A stretch of 64,000 nt of DNA from Flavobacterium sp. SLB02 (lineage in GTDB: Bacteria > Bacteroidota > Bacteroidia > Flavobacteriales > Flavobacteriaceae): NCBI RefSeq assembly GCF_009664855.1, contig NZ_CP045928.1:124001-188000 (forward strand). The letters are read 5' to 3'. Positions 17,629 to 26,628 of this stretch are shown in pieces (positions within the stretch are counted from its first letter, which is position 1; every line of letters begins with the position of its first letter). The notes under the pieces are model-generated. The model saw only the letters and a list, made by a program, of their open reading frames with translations. It did no database searches and was not told the origin of the DNA. A program made the position numbers and the translations under genes.

Positions 17629-18591
17629 ATGAAGTTAAAGAAAAAAATATTTCTTGTCGCTTTTATGTTTGCTTTTACATTTCTAAATGCTCAGGTTAAA
17701 ACACATAAATATCTTAGTGTTTCAGGTACGCAATTAGTAGATAGTGATAATAAACCTATTGTTTTAAGAGGAATGAGTTTTGGCTGGCATAGTATGTGGC
17801 CAAGGTTTTATAATGAAAAGGCGGTTAAATGGCTGCGAAAAGATTTTAGCTGTAATGTTGTTCGTGCCGCTATGGGTGTTGAGCTTGGAGAATACTCCTA
17901 TATGAAAGACCCAGAATTTTCGAAAGAAAAAATTGAAGCCGTTATCAAAGGAGCAATCAAAGCGGATATCTACGTCATCGTCGACTGGCACAGTCATAAT
18001 ATTAATTTGAAGGAGGCCAAAGAATTTTTTGCAGAGATTTCTAAAAAATACTCCAAATATCCCAATATTATATATGAGATATTTAATGAGCCGGATCATG
18101 AAAGCTGGGCTGAGGTTAAGGCTTATTCTGAAGAAGTAATAAAGGTGATAAGAGAAAATGATCCTAAAAATATTATTTTGGTTGGTTCGCCACATTGGGA
18201 TCAGGATGTAGATCTTGCTGCAGCCGATCCTATTTTAGGTTATACTAATATAATGTATACGATGCATTTTTATGCCTCAACACACGGTAAGGAACTTAGG
18301 GATAAAACAGATGCGGCTATAAATAAAGGTTTACCCATTTTTGTATCAGAATCTGCCGGAATGGAAGCTACTGGTGATGGCCCGTTAGATCTAAAAGCCT
18401 GGCAGGAATATATTGATTGGATGGAAGCCAGAAAACTAAGCTGGATTATCTGGTCAGTATCTGATAAAGATGAAACCTGTTCTATTTTGAAAAAATCTGC
18501 AAAATCTACCGGTAAGTGGAAAATGGAGGACTTAAAAGAATCCGGAATTATAGCCCGTCAATATTTCAAAAAATATAATACATGGGATTAG
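17629..18591 (+). CDS. GH5 endo-glycanase (cellulase/mannanase family)
   Basis: 320 residues. Signal peptide ending near residue 22 (FLNAQ). The GH5 fold is clear: GMSFGWHSMWPRFY near 48-61, VIVDWHSH (117-123), IYEIFNEP with acid/base Glu154, and IFVSESAG with nucleophile Glu241. The motif pattern resembles subfamily GH5_2 (endo-beta-1,4-glucanases), so glucomannan or beta-glucan cleavage is as likely as mannan cleavage. It is the last gene of the rightward mannan block, and a strong hairpin follows at 18710-18737. Confidence 0.9.
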   Translation: MKLKKKIFLVAFMFAFTFLNAQVKTHKYLSVSGTQLVDSDNKPIVLRGMSFGWHSMWPRFYNEKAVKWLRKDFSCNVVRAAMGVELGEYSYMKDPEFSKEKIEAVIKGAIKADIYVIVDWHSHNINLKEAKEFFAEISKKYSKYPNIIYEIFNEPDHESWAEVKAYSEEVIKVIRENDPKNIILVGSPHWDQDVDLAAADPILGYTNIMYTMHFYASTHGKELRDKTDAAINKGLPIFVSESAGMEATGDGPLDLKAWQEYIDWMEARKLSWIIWSVSDKDETCSILKKSAKSTGKWKMEDLKESGIIARQYFKKYNTWD

Positions 18592-18709
18592 TATGGATAC
18601 ATAATGCTTGTTCGTAAGCAAACTTATTTGTTTTTCAATGATAAAAGATAGATAAGCTGCCAGGAAGAAATTCGTGATGGTAATTTTTATTAGTAATTTA
18701 TAAATATAA

Positions 18710-18737
18710 GGATGCGCAATAGTGCGTCCTTTTTTTT
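18710..18737 (+). terminator. Terminator after GH5
   Basis: GGATGCGC (18710-18717) pairs with GTGCGTCC (18722-18729), including G-T pairs, around a 4-base loop; eight T follow. It ends the rightward mannan block. Confidence 0.85.
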
Positions 18738-18913
18738 ATTCCTTTTTTGGATTATTTGGTACTACTTGCGTTTATATATTTTGGTTTGATAATCTGTCAA
18801 AACGAGAATTTCAGTATTGCGTTTTTGTAAGAATTTAGACTTTATAACTTGTGGTGGATTATTTGTTATATAAATGTGTCTTTTAATTTGTGTTATATTT
18901 TTAATTTTAAGCA

Positions 18914-18945
18914 TGCCCCCTATTTTTTTAGGGGGTGTTTTGTTT
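18914..18945 (+). terminator. Second terminator-like hairpin in the 18592-19301 gap
   Basis: CCCCCTA and TAGGGGG (18916-18935) flank a six-T loop, followed by a T-rich run. The 710-base gap between GH5 and the porin holds no gene that I can support; this second hairpin about 180 bases after the GH5 terminator could end a small RNA. Confidence 0.55.
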
Positions 18946-19301
18946 TTAGATTTGTTTTTTGGTGTTTTTAGTGCTATTTTTTAGTCTTTATTTTTATTTA
19001 GTATGTGTTTTTGATTAAAAAAGCGATAAAATTCGTTGTTGAATTTTCAAAAATGATTCTGTATAAATGTCAAATCACGATTATTGTTAATTTAATTTTT
19101 GTAATCCATAATTCTGCTGTCAAAACATCAAAAAAATAGTCTTCAATTATTCTACTCATACAAAAGTTAATAAATTCGCTAATGAAAATGAAGATGTTTT
19201 AGAGGCGGAAATGAGGTTTTAAAAAGGGACTTATAGTATTACAATACATATATAAAAGATTAACTAACCAGAATCAATTAATAACCAAAAACCAATTACA
19301 C

Positions 19302-20396
19302 ATGAAAAAAGTATTACACATTTTTGCCGCGATGTTAACGAGTTCTTTTGCTTTTGCTCAAGAAGATACTGAAACCACGACTTCGCCAGCAACAACTTGG
19401 GGAGGATCTGCAGATGCTTACTATAAATATGATTTTTCAAAACAAATGAATGGATTAACGAGCTTTACCAACTCACAAGATTCATTTGAATTAGGAATGG
19501 CCTCTGTTCAGGCAGCACACACATTTGGGAAAGCCTCTGTTTTTGTAGACTTAGGTTTCGGAAAAAGAGCAGGAGAATTTTCATACAATGAAACAACAGA
19601 CAAAGATATTGATGCGAAATTTTTAATTAAACAATTGTTTTTCACTTATCAAATTACAGATGAATTTAAAGTAGTCGCAGGTAGTTTTGGTACACATATA
19701 GGATATGAAGTATTAGATGCGATAGGAAATAAAAACTACAGCATGTCTTACGCCTTTTCTTATGGTCCGTTCTTTAATACAGGGGTAAAAGCACAATATA
19801 CCTCAGGAAAGTTTACTGCCATGGCAGGAATTACAAATCCTACTGATTTTAAATCAGCTATGGATGCAGGCTCAACTCAAAAAACATTTATAGCTCAGTT
19901 GGGTTATATTGGTGAGACGGGAAGTGCTTACCTGAATTTTACATCAGGAAGTACAAATCCAACTCCTGGAACTTTAGTAGTGCCATCTGATGAAAATAAA
20001 ACACAAATCGATTTTGTGGCATCAAAAACAATAACTGATGCTTTTTCTTTAGGATTTAATGCAACGTATGCTAAAACTAAAAATGATTTCGACAGCGAGT
20101 TAGATGGTGATTGGTTTTCAGTAGTAGGATACGCTAATTATGCTTTCAAACCATCATTGAGTTTAGCTTACAGAATGGAATATTTTGATGCTAAAGATGC
20201 TGCCGCTAATGTTGGAACATTAATGGGATCAAGTGTTTTTGCTAATACAGTTTCTTTAAATTATAAAGTTGGAAAACTAACGATAATTCCCGAGTTAAGA
20301 TATGATGCTGCCTCAGAAGATATCTTTTTAGATAAAGATGCTTTACCAACAGGAGGATCATTCTACGCACTAATTGCTACAACATACTCTTTCTAG
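19302..20396 (+). CDS. Outer-membrane beta-barrel porin (BBP2/OmpL-like)
   Basis: 364 residues. Signal peptide ending near residue 19 (SFAFAQ). The mature protein consists of alternating beta-strands that end in an aromatic residue (ATTYSF), typical of an outer-membrane barrel. The segment KVVAGSFGTHIGYEVLDAIG, then YSMSYAFSYGPFFNTGVKA, resembles the BBP2 porin family. It is probably a general or solute-specific porin; the substrate is not readable. It has its own long upstream region and a strong terminator after it, so it is probably monocistronic and not strictly part of the mannan locus. Confidence 0.75.
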   Translation: MKKVLHIFAAMLTSSFAFAQEDTETTTSPATTWGGSADAYYKYDFSKQMNGLTSFTNSQDSFELGMASVQAAHTFGKASVFVDLGFGKRAGEFSYNETTDKDIDAKFLIKQLFFTYQITDEFKVVAGSFGTHIGYEVLDAIGNKNYSMSYAFSYGPFFNTGVKAQYTSGKFTAMAGITNPTDFKSAMDAGSTQKTFIAQLGYIGETGSAYLNFTSGSTNPTPGTLVVPSDENKTQIDFVASKTITDAFSLGFNATYAKTKNDFDSELDGDWFSVVGYANYAFKPSLSLAYRMEYFDAKDAAANVGTLMGSSVFANTVSLNYKVGKLTIIPELRYDAASEDIFLDKDALPTGGSFYALIATTYSF

Positions 20397-20430
20397 AGAT
20401 AAAGATTGATATTTTTTTTTTTTTTTTGGA

Positions 20431-20466
20431 GCTGTCAAAACACACTAATGTTTTGGCAGCTTTTTT
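20431..20466 (+). terminator. Porin gene terminator
   Basis: GCTGTCAAAAC (20431-20441) pairs with GTTTTGGCAGC (20450-20460), an 11-bp stem with one G-T pair, followed by six T. Confidence 0.9.
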
Positions 20467-20530
20467 ATTTGAAGTCTTTTTGCAATTAATAGAGTGATAG
20501 AGAAGAGACAAAGTAATTCACGAATTCTTT

Positions 20531-20642
20531 TTTCACGCAGATTTAAAAAGATTTAGGCAGATCTGCGCAAATATATTGATTACTAAAGTTTGAAAATTAA
20601 ATCCATTTTAATCTGCTTTAATCTTTTTAAATCTGCGTGAAA
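20531..20642. repeat. Long imperfect inverted repeat of AGATT words
   Basis: A 32-base arm at 20531-20562 (beginning TTTCACGCAGATTTAAAAAG) faces a 32-base arm at 20611-20642 that matches it at 30 of 32 positions when reversed and complemented; the spacer is 48 bases. It lies in the 424-base gap between the convergent porin and amidase genes, between their two terminators. Within an arm, AGATT recurs at about 10-base steps. Confidence 0.85.
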
Positions 20643-20765
20643 CAAAAATATTTTAAAGTAATAATTTTCTATCTCCATAGCTTATAGAGAGTGGCTAAAT
20701 TTTCCCTTTTCGATTTTTGCAATTTTTTTTGGAATTAGTGTTAAACATAAACTTTATTCAATAAA

Positions 20766-20799
20766 AAAACGCGTTGCTAAATGTTTAGAAACGCGTTTT
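20766..20799 (-). terminator. Amidase operon terminator
   Basis: AAAACGCGTT (20766-20775) and AACGCGTTTT (20790-20799) pair. The inner bases also pair as CTAAA/TTTAG on the minus strand, and a T-run follows leftward. Confidence 0.85.
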
Positions 20800-20820
20800 A
20801 TATTGAAGTATTTTATCTTA

Positions 20821-21726
20821 TTACTGAATTTGCTTTTTGTAAATCGAGTAAATAGTATCTATTGTTTTTCGATCTAAAGTTGCTGTTACATCGGTTTGAA
20901 TATAATGTAGTTTAAAAGCCTGAATTGCTGCCGAAAGATTCTTGGTATTATACCCAATAATTCTCAAAGCAGGTTCTATTTTAAAATCAAAAGGAGCTTC
21001 TTCTAGAACTTCATCGGGCCAAATACCAAAACCTTTTTCAGCTAAAGTTTTCCATGGAAATAAAGCGCTTGGGTCTTGTTTTCTGCCTGGAGCGATATCT
21101 GAGTGACCTAATATATTTTGAGTAGGGATGTTGTAGTCTTTCTTTAGTTTTGTTAAAAGAGCTACTAAACTGCTAATTTGTGCTTCTGTAAAAGGTTTAA
21201 AACCATTATTGTCCAGCTCAATTCCTATAGACGAAGAGTTTATATCTGTGTTTTTTCCCCAGGTTGCTGCTCCCGCATGCCATGCTCTTAAATAATCATT
21301 CAACATCTGAACTACTTTTCCGTTCTCAGAAATAATATAATGAGCACTTACCTGAGTTCTTGTTAAAGTAAAAGTTTTTATGGTTTGCTGGATAGAATCC
21401 TGAGCAGTATGGTGAATAATAATAAAACTTGGTTTTCTCAAATTAAAGTTCACAGTCCCAACCCATTCTGTATTTACTCCATTAAGTAAATATGTAGATC
21501 CTGTTTTTGATAAAGTGTCTTTTACGATACCTAATTGAGCTGCATAACTCGTATCAATAACTACAGGGCTAACGGCAGGTATCGGTTTAGCCTCTTTGCT
21601 TGTAATTTGGGTTTCTAAAGTCTTAAGCTGCTGATCGTACACCTTTTCTGTAGTCTTATAAGGGTTTGTCGAGCAGGCAGTGATAACAAGGGTTAAAATC
21701 AGATAACAAAAGTGTTTTTTTGTCAT
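20821..21726 (-). CDS. N-acetylmuramoyl-L-alanine amidase, lipoprotein
   Basis: 301 residues. Amidase_2-type zinc enzyme that cuts the bond between N-acetylmuramic acid and L-alanine in peptidoglycan. Lipoprotein signal with Cys18 (VITAC). Zinc and catalytic motifs are present: IIIHHTA (His105), NSSSIGIELDNNG near 163-175, and LGHSDIAPGRKQDP (His208, Asp218). About 80 residues after the domain form a helical C-terminus. It follows the Gly-rich protein by 32 bases, in an apparent operon with rimO. A role in wall recycling or remodelling in the periplasm is likely. Confidence 0.9.
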   Translation of the reverse strand: MTKKHFCYLILTLVITACSTNPYKTTEKVYDQQLKTLETQITSKEAKPIPAVSPVVIDTSYAAQLGIVKDTLSKTGSTYLLNGVNTEWVGTVNFNLRKPSFIIIHHTAQDSIQQTIKTFTLTRTQVSAHYIISENGKVVQMLNDYLRAWHAGAATWGKNTDINSSSIGIELDNNGFKPFTEAQISSLVALLTKLKKDYNIPTQNILGHSDIAPGRKQDPSALFPWKTLAEKGFGIWPDEVLEEAPFDFKIEPALRIIGYNTKNLSAAIQAFKLHYIQTDVTATLDRKTIDTIYSIYKKQIQ

Positions 21727-21758
21727 AGTGCTTATATTTTAAGATGAGGCTGAAACAA

Positions 21759-22322
21759 TTATTCCTGAACTTTCGTTGTTTCAGTTTCTTCTTTTACTTC
21801 TTTTGTGTCTTTATCTTTAGAATCTTTTTTCTTTTTTGATTTCGAAGGTTTTTTGATCTCCTTAAAGTCAGCCATAAAGGCAGTGTATTTTTCAACCTGA
21901 TCCGGATTCAGGAAAGCAGTTATTTTTTTAGTAGTACTTTCTCTTAATGCTTTCATTTGTTCTACTTTTTCATCCTGACTGCTGCTTTCATTTTTCAAAA
22001 GAATTCCTTGCTCTTTCATGCTATCAGTAAAAACATTTGCAATGGCAATGGCCTGAAGTTCATCAAGGTTAACTACCGGTTTCATTTGTTCTACAATTTT
22101 AGCTGCCATTTCTTCGGGTGGAGTTTCTTTAGGTTTGCTCGTATTTGGTTGTGGTCCGGACATCATACTTCTGTCCATTCCCATTCCGCCACCGCGCCCA
22201 TAACCATTTCCGTAACCGCCGCCGCCATAGCCGTTATTATATCCATTTCCGTATTGAGCCGAAGCAAAATTGAAACAGAATAAGGTAAAAACCAAAAGAA
22301 ATAAAGATTGAGTAGGTTTCAT
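21759..22322 (-). CDS. Small secreted Gly/Tyr-rich protein, function unknown
   Basis: 187 residues from the ATG at 22320-22322, which begins a clear signal peptide (MKPTQSLFLLVF to ASAQ); an in-frame ATG further upstream would overlap rimO and spoil the signal. After the signal come a Gly-Tyr-Asn-rich stretch (about 25-50), a central helical part (70-155, PEEMAAKIVEQMKPVVNLDE), and a Lys/Glu-rich tail. The helical part resembles LTxxQ-type periplasmic helical proteins only loosely. It lies between rimO (43 bases) and the amidase (32 bases), so it may act in the envelope. Confidence 0.7.
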   Translation of the reverse strand: MKPTQSLFLLVFTLFCFNFASAQYGNGYNNGYGGGGYGNGYGRGGGMGMDRSMMSGPQPNTSKPKETPPEEMAAKIVEQMKPVVNLDELQAIAIANVFTDSMKEQGILLKNESSSQDEKVEQMKALRESTTKKITAFLNPDQVEKYTAFMADFKEIKKPSKSKKKKDSKDKDTKEVKEETETTKVQE

Positions 22323-22365
22323 AAAAAATGTTTTTATCTTAAATTGATAATTGTTTAGCGTAAAT

Positions 22366-23679
22366 TTAAGCAGGTTCTCCGTATAAATCAAATTCTGTTG
22401 CTTCTATTATTTTTATATTAACAAATTCACCTGTTTTTACATAATGTTTAGAGGCGTCAATCAAAACTTCATTGTCAACATCCGGGCTGTCAAACTCAGT
22501 TCTTCCAACAAAGTGCGCACCTTCTTTTCTGTCAATAATACATTTGTAAACCTGACCAATTTTTTCCTGATTCAGGTCCCATGAAATTTGCGATTGCAAT
22601 TCCATTATTTCATTTGCTCTGGCTTGTTTTACATCGTCCGGAACGTTATCTTCTAATAAATAAGCATGCGTATTTTCTTCATGAGAATAAGCAAAACAAC
22701 CCATTCTGTCAAATTTCATTTCCTGAACAAAATCTTTCAAAATTTCAAAATCTTCCTGAGTTTCTCCAGGATATCCAACGATTAAAGTCGTTCTAATTGC
22801 CATTCCAGGAACCGCAGCACGAAAATCTTTCAATAATTGAGTCGTTTTAGCCTGTGTAGTACCACGACGCATCGATTTTAATATTGAATCAGAAATGTGT
22901 TGCAGCGGAATATCAATATAATTACAAATTTTAGGTTCGCGTTTCATTAATTCCAAAACATCCATAGGGAAACCTGTAGGGTAGGCATAATGCAAACGAA
23001 TCCATTCAATACCTTCGACTTTTGCTAATTCTTCTAAAAGTTCAGCAAGATTTCTCTTTTTGTAAATGTCAAGACCATAATATGTTAAATCCTGAGCAAT
23101 CAGTATTAATTCTTTAACGCCATTTTTAGCTAAACCTTGTGCTTCCTTCACTAATTTTTCAATTGGCTGCGAAACGTGCGAACCTCTCATTAACGGAATA
23201 GCGCAAAAACTACAAGGTCTGTCGCAGCCTTCGGCAATTTTTAGGTAAGCATAGTTTTTAGGAGTAGTAGTCAAACGCTCTCCTAATAATTCATGTTTAT
23301 AGTCGGCTCCTAAGGCTTTCAATAATTGAGGTAATTCTGTTGTACCAAAATACTGGTCTACATTCGGAATTTCTTTTTCTAAATCAGGTCTGTAACGCTC
23401 AGATAGGCAACCAGTCACAAAAACTTTGTCAACTAGTCCTCTGTCTTTTTTATCTGCATATTCCAAAATCATGTTTACTGATTCTGCTTTGGCATTGTCA
23501 ATAAAACCACAAGTGTTAATTACGATAATGTTTCCTTCTCTTTCTGCTGGTGCTTCGTGTTCAACTTCTTTTCCGTTTGCACGAAGTTGTCCCATTAGCA
23601 CTTCACTGTCATATACATTTTTCGAACACCCAAGAGTGATTACGTTAATTTTGTTCTTTTTTAAAGACTTGGTTCTCAT
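22366..23679 (-). CDS. rimO: Ribosomal protein S12 methylthiotransferase RimO
   Basis: 437 residues, the family length. Radical-SAM enzyme that methylthiolates an aspartate of ribosomal protein S12. An N-terminal UPF0004 domain (about 10-95, NVITLGCSKNVYDSEVLMGQL) carries the first iron-sulphur cluster cysteines. The radical-SAM domain has EGCDRPCSFCAIPLMRG, with the CxxxCxxC triad. The C-terminal TRAM domain ends EATEFDLYGEPA. ATG start. Minus-strand TAATTTTG at 23699-23706 is the likely promoter. It heads the rimO, Gly-rich protein, amidase run. Confidence 0.96.
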   Translation of the reverse strand: MRTKSLKKNKINVITLGCSKNVYDSEVLMGQLRANGKEVEHEAPAEREGNIIVINTCGFIDNAKAESVNMILEYADKKDRGLVDKVFVTGCLSERYRPDLEKEIPNVDQYFGTTELPQLLKALGADYKHELLGERLTTTPKNYAYLKIAEGCDRPCSFCAIPLMRGSHVSQPIEKLVKEAQGLAKNGVKELILIAQDLTYYGLDIYKKRNLAELLEELAKVEGIEWIRLHYAYPTGFPMDVLELMKREPKICNYIDIPLQHISDSILKSMRRGTTQAKTTQLLKDFRAAVPGMAIRTTLIVGYPGETQEDFEILKDFVQEMKFDRMGCFAYSHEENTHAYLLEDNVPDDVKQARANEIMELQSQISWDLNQEKIGQVYKCIIDRKEGAHFVGRTEFDSPDVDNEVLIDASKHYVKTGEFVNIKIIEATEFDLYGEPA

Positions 23680-23698
23680 ACTTTTATAAATTGGAGTG

Positions 23699-23706
23699 CA
23701 AAATTA
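23699..23706 (-). promoter_or_regulatory. rimO promoter -7 element
   Basis: Minus-strand TAATTTTG fits TAnnTTTG and sits 20 bases before the rimO ATG. Confidence 0.55.
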
Positions 23707-23784
23707 CACTTTTTTATTCAAACACCGCTTGTTTCCTTTTCTTTTACGTGTTTTTTATGAAGCTTTTGGATAGTTATTCTGATA

Positions 23785-23925
23785 TGCGGACAAATTAGAA
23801 TAAACACGAATTTCGCTGATTTGCACCAATTGCTTTGCGGAATTAATTTCACAAAGTAAATAAGCCTATTAAATCGGTGTATATTCGTGAAATTTGTGTC
23901 TAAAATTAAGCTAATAGTATTGCTG
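23785..23925. repeat. Degenerate inverted repeat in the rimO-FadL gap
   Basis: Words such as ACACGAATTTCGCTGATTTG (from about 23794) and, facing them, ATTCGTGAAATTTGTGTC (about 23894-23911) form a loose inverted repeat with the same vocabulary as other gaps here. The 345-base gap 23680-24024 otherwise holds only the rimO promoter and the FadL terminator. Confidence 0.45.
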
Positions 23926-23965
23926 TCAGGTTTTATTGGTGTGAAATTTCCAGTTTCTTAGTTCT

Positions 23966-23996
23966 AAAAAAAAATCCGCCAGACAACGCCTGACGG
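23966..23996 (-). terminator. FadL-type porin gene terminator
   Basis: CCGCCAG (23976-23982) pairs with CTGACGG (23990-23996); on the minus strand a T-run follows (A-run 23966-23974 on the plus strand). Confidence 0.85.
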
Positions 23997-24024
23997 AAAT
24001 TTCCATTCATCTATTTATTCTTAA

Positions 24025-25530
24025 TTACAATTCAAATAATAAAGTCAAAGAAACATTATTTAGTTTCGATGTAATGTTTGCGCCATCAGTAAATCCTGTT
24101 GCGAAAAATCCCTGATTCGATTTTCTTTCCAAATAAGAATAAGCTAAATCTACTCTTGTTCCTCCAAAATTATAGCCTAAACCTCCAGAGTAACTGTTTA
24201 GGTCTCCAATTGTAGTTCCGTTTTTATAAGGACTACCTTCAAAACGATATCCACCACGTAGGCTTAATTGTTTTATTTTATATTCAGCACCAACTCTTAA
24301 TTCACCGGCAGTAGTCAATTGATTGCTAATATCATTGTTTAAACCTCTAAATCGTGTATCACTTGTTGGTTTGAATTTAGAGTTGCTGTAGTCTTTAATG
24401 GAATAGTCGACGCTAATTAATCCTGATTTTCCAAATACATATGCAGCACTAAACGTTGTTTTTCCAGGGGTTTGTAAAGTGTATGATTCGTAAATGTTTA
24501 CAATATTTGGATTGTCGTTATAATATTTAGTTTGTCCTCCGATAACATCAGTTGTGGTGTATAAACTTTGTGATAATTCGTCATAAAGCTCGTACCAGGT
24601 ATTAGATTCGTATGCTAAACCAAGTCTGAAAGATTCTGTAACTTTAGCAATGGCTCCAAGTTGAAACGAGAACCCGTTACCGTATGTGTAAAGGTCGTTG
24701 TTAAAGGTTAGATCAGATATTGTTTCAGTTGGCTGCAGTGGATTGTCGTTTTTTTCGAAAAAACTACTTGTTTTTCTATAGTCGGTTATGTGGACATTTA
24801 AATTGGCACCTAGGTATATTCTGTCCTTATATGATGTTGCAATGTTAAAACTTAACTTGCTATTGTATCCGCTAGTCTGAAAACCATTTTCCTGGTAGTA
24901 TTTACCACCAGCAGGTACATTGCTTAGGTATTGAGTTCCATTAATATCCCCTGGGTTTGCGGGTATTATTACCTTTCCATAATATCCAAAAGCAGCTTGT
25001 TGCTCATCGTAAAACTGATCTCTATAATCAATTTGTGTTACATCTTTTAAAGGTATTCCGTTAGCAAACGCTAAAAAGTATTTATCAATAGAATTTGTTG
25101 GATTTGTTCCTGCTGAGAAAACAGAATTATTAAAATTGTTAGTATTTTCATAATTCGCTCCAATTGCAATCTTTTTCCAATTATTGCTTGGGTTGTGATC
25201 GTTAAAAACAAAAACAGCTCCCGCCTGGTTTAGTATAAAAGAATTTTCTTTATCACTTGTTTGCGTTCCAAAATAATTAGAATTATTCTTAATATTCTGG
25301 TTGCTAAAAGTTATTCCGGTCTGATTGTTTAAGAAAACGGCAGATCCTGCAGGATTGACACTTATTGAGGATAAATCTCCTCCAACTGCTCCAAATGCAC
25401 CGCTCATTGCTCTAAAACGAGCTGTTCCGGTTAGGTTGTCTTGTGCGTAACGAATAGCATCGGATACTTCTTGTGAATGTGAGACGCTAACAGTTAATCC
25501 TGTAATAAGGAGGAATAATATTTTTTTCAT
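24025..25530 (-). CDS. OmpP1/FadL/TodX-family outer-membrane transporter
   Basis: 501 residues. Signal peptide ending near residue 19 (VSHSQE). The mature start contains the FadL-family opening with RFRAMSGAFGAVGGDLSSISVNPAGSA-type sequence (about residues 37-63; the conserved NPAG is visible), followed by a long barrel of beta-strands that ends with a Leu-rich strand (NNVSLTLLFEL). Family members move hydrophobic compounds such as long-chain fatty acids across the outer membrane. It follows the Tyr-rich lipoprotein gene by 45 bases and probably shares its promoter. The substrate is unknown. Confidence 0.88.
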   Translation of the reverse strand: MKKILFLLITGLTVSVSHSQEVSDAIRYAQDNLTGTARFRAMSGAFGAVGGDLSSISVNPAGSAVFLNNQTGITFSNQNIKNNSNYFGTQTSDKENSFILNQAGAVFVFNDHNPSNNWKKIAIGANYENTNNFNNSVFSAGTNPTNSIDKYFLAFANGIPLKDVTQIDYRDQFYDEQQAAFGYYGKVIIPANPGDINGTQYLSNVPAGGKYYQENGFQTSGYNSKLSFNIATSYKDRIYLGANLNVHITDYRKTSSFFEKNDNPLQPTETISDLTFNNDLYTYGNGFSFQLGAIAKVTESFRLGLAYESNTWYELYDELSQSLYTTTDVIGGQTKYYNDNPNIVNIYESYTLQTPGKTTFSAAYVFGKSGLISVDYSIKDYSNSKFKPTSDTRFRGLNNDISNQLTTAGELRVGAEYKIKQLSLRGGYRFEGSPYKNGTTIGDLNSYSGGLGYNFGGTRVDLAYSYLERKSNQGFFATGFTDGANITSKLNNVSLTLLFEL

Positions 25531-25575
25531 TGGGATAAGTTTTTAATGTGATTTTTCGATTTGTGAAAGAAGATA

Positions 25576-26580
25576 TTATCTTCTTCCACCTCCGCCTCCT
25601 CCGTATGATCTTCCGCCACCGCCACCGCCGCCAGATGATCTCATGCTTCCTCCGCCACTGTTCATAGAACGTGATGGGCTAGGAGAGTAGCTTCTTGTTG
25701 GTGCGCTGTTATTACCGTTATTATAATTTCTGGTAGTCGTGTTACTGCTTGATCTTCTGTTAGAATAGTCGTAACTATTGCTTTGTCCCTGGGCAGCGCT
25801 TCGTCTGTTTGTAAAAGTTGGGTTTGAAGAATTGTATGTTCTTCCGTTTGTAGAACTTCTTCTAAAGTCAGAATACCCATTTCTGTTTGTTGTATAACTT
25901 CCTCTGTTTGTAGTGTAGTTTCTGTTGCTGAAATTTCTGTCAGTGTAGCTTCTGCTGCTGTAGTTTCTATTGCTATAGTTTCTGTTGCTATAGCTTCTAT
26001 CATAGCCATAGTTTCTTCCTCCGTAATAAGCGGCAGAACCTCTTCTTCCATAACTATAAGCGTAGTTATTGTATCCGTAATAAGGTCTGTATCCTGGATA
26101 GCCCCATCCTGGTCCCCAATATCCTGGGTAGCCCCAGCCGTATGCAGGGTAGCCCCAGTAGCCTCCTCCGTAGCCCCATCCGTAATATGGATATCCGAAA
26201 CCAATTCCGAATCCCATTGACCATGTAGGGTCAGAATAAACGTTTACAGAAACATCAGTATTTGCACTTCCCCAGGCAGGGTAAGCGGTTGCAACTGTTT
26301 GTGTGCTGTCATTATCGGCATAATTGCCATACGTGTCAACATCTGTAAAAATTTCAGTTGGCTGATTGTCATCTTGCAATGATCTAAAGTAATCTTTGTA
26401 TTGATTATTTGTGTTTGTGGTATTTGTTTGAGCATACGTTCTTGTCGAACCACCATATACTCCATCATTATCATTATATGAAGCGTTTTGGTAAGAACCA
26501 CACGATGCTAGTAGAAAACTCAATATTCCAATTAAGTAAAAATGACTTGAGTTTTGGCGGAGAGATGTAGAAGTTTTCAT
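25576..26580 (-). CDS. Tyr/Gly/Asn/Arg-rich lipoprotein, function unknown
   Basis: 334 residues. Lipoprotein signal with Cys27 (LLASC). The first third (about 28-115) is ordinary. A Trp-Gly-Tyr-rich block (about 118-175, with GYPYYGWGYGGGYWGYP) follows, then many copies of a short repeat of the form [NS]Y[ST]xR (175-260), a Ser/Asn/Arg-rich section, and a poly-Gly end. It is low complexity and probably disordered or fibrous at the cell surface. No domain is recognised. It heads a two-gene unit with the FadL-type porin. The strong composition bias also creates a long Thr-rich reading frame in another frame, which is not a gene. Confidence 0.75.
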   Translation of the reverse strand: MKTSTSLRQNSSHFYLIGILSFLLASCGSYQNASYNDNDGVYGGSTRTYAQTNTTNTNNQYKDYFRSLQDDNQPTEIFTDVDTYGNYADNDSTQTVATAYPAWGSANTDVSVNVYSDPTWSMGFGIGFGYPYYGWGYGGGYWGYPAYGWGYPGYWGPGWGYPGYRPYYGYNNYAYSYGRRGSAAYYGGRNYGYDRSYSNRNYSNRNYSSRSYTDRNFSNRNYTTNRGSYTTNRNGYSDFRRSSTNGRTYNSSNPTFTNRRSAAQGQSNSYDYSNRRSSSNTTTRNYNNGNNSAPTRSYSPSPSRSMNSGGGSMRSSGGGGGGGRSYGGGGGGRR

Positions 26581-26610
26581 ATCTGTGGTGTTTTTTATTG
26601 TTGCACATTA

Positions 26611-26618
26611 CAAAAATA
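26611..26618 (-). promoter_or_regulatory. Promoter -7 element of the lipoprotein-FadL unit
   Basis: Minus-strand TATTTTTG lies 31 bases before the lipoprotein ATG, almost touching the oppositely directed proS element at 26621-26628. Confidence 0.55.
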
Positions 26619-26620
26619 GT

Positions 26621-26628
26621 TAGTTTTG
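26621..26628 (+). promoter_or_regulatory. proS promoter -7 element
   Basis: TAGTTTTG with a TTG at 26598-26600, 20 bases upstream, fits the TTTG-n19/20-TAnnTTTG pattern. The leader is about 48 bases. Confidence 0.6.

Noticed and set aside
25662..26204. 180-codon Thr/Ile/Glu-rich frame on the minus strand
   Set aside because: It is another frame of the Tyr/Gly/Asn/Arg-rich lipoprotein; low-complexity codon repeats keep it open.
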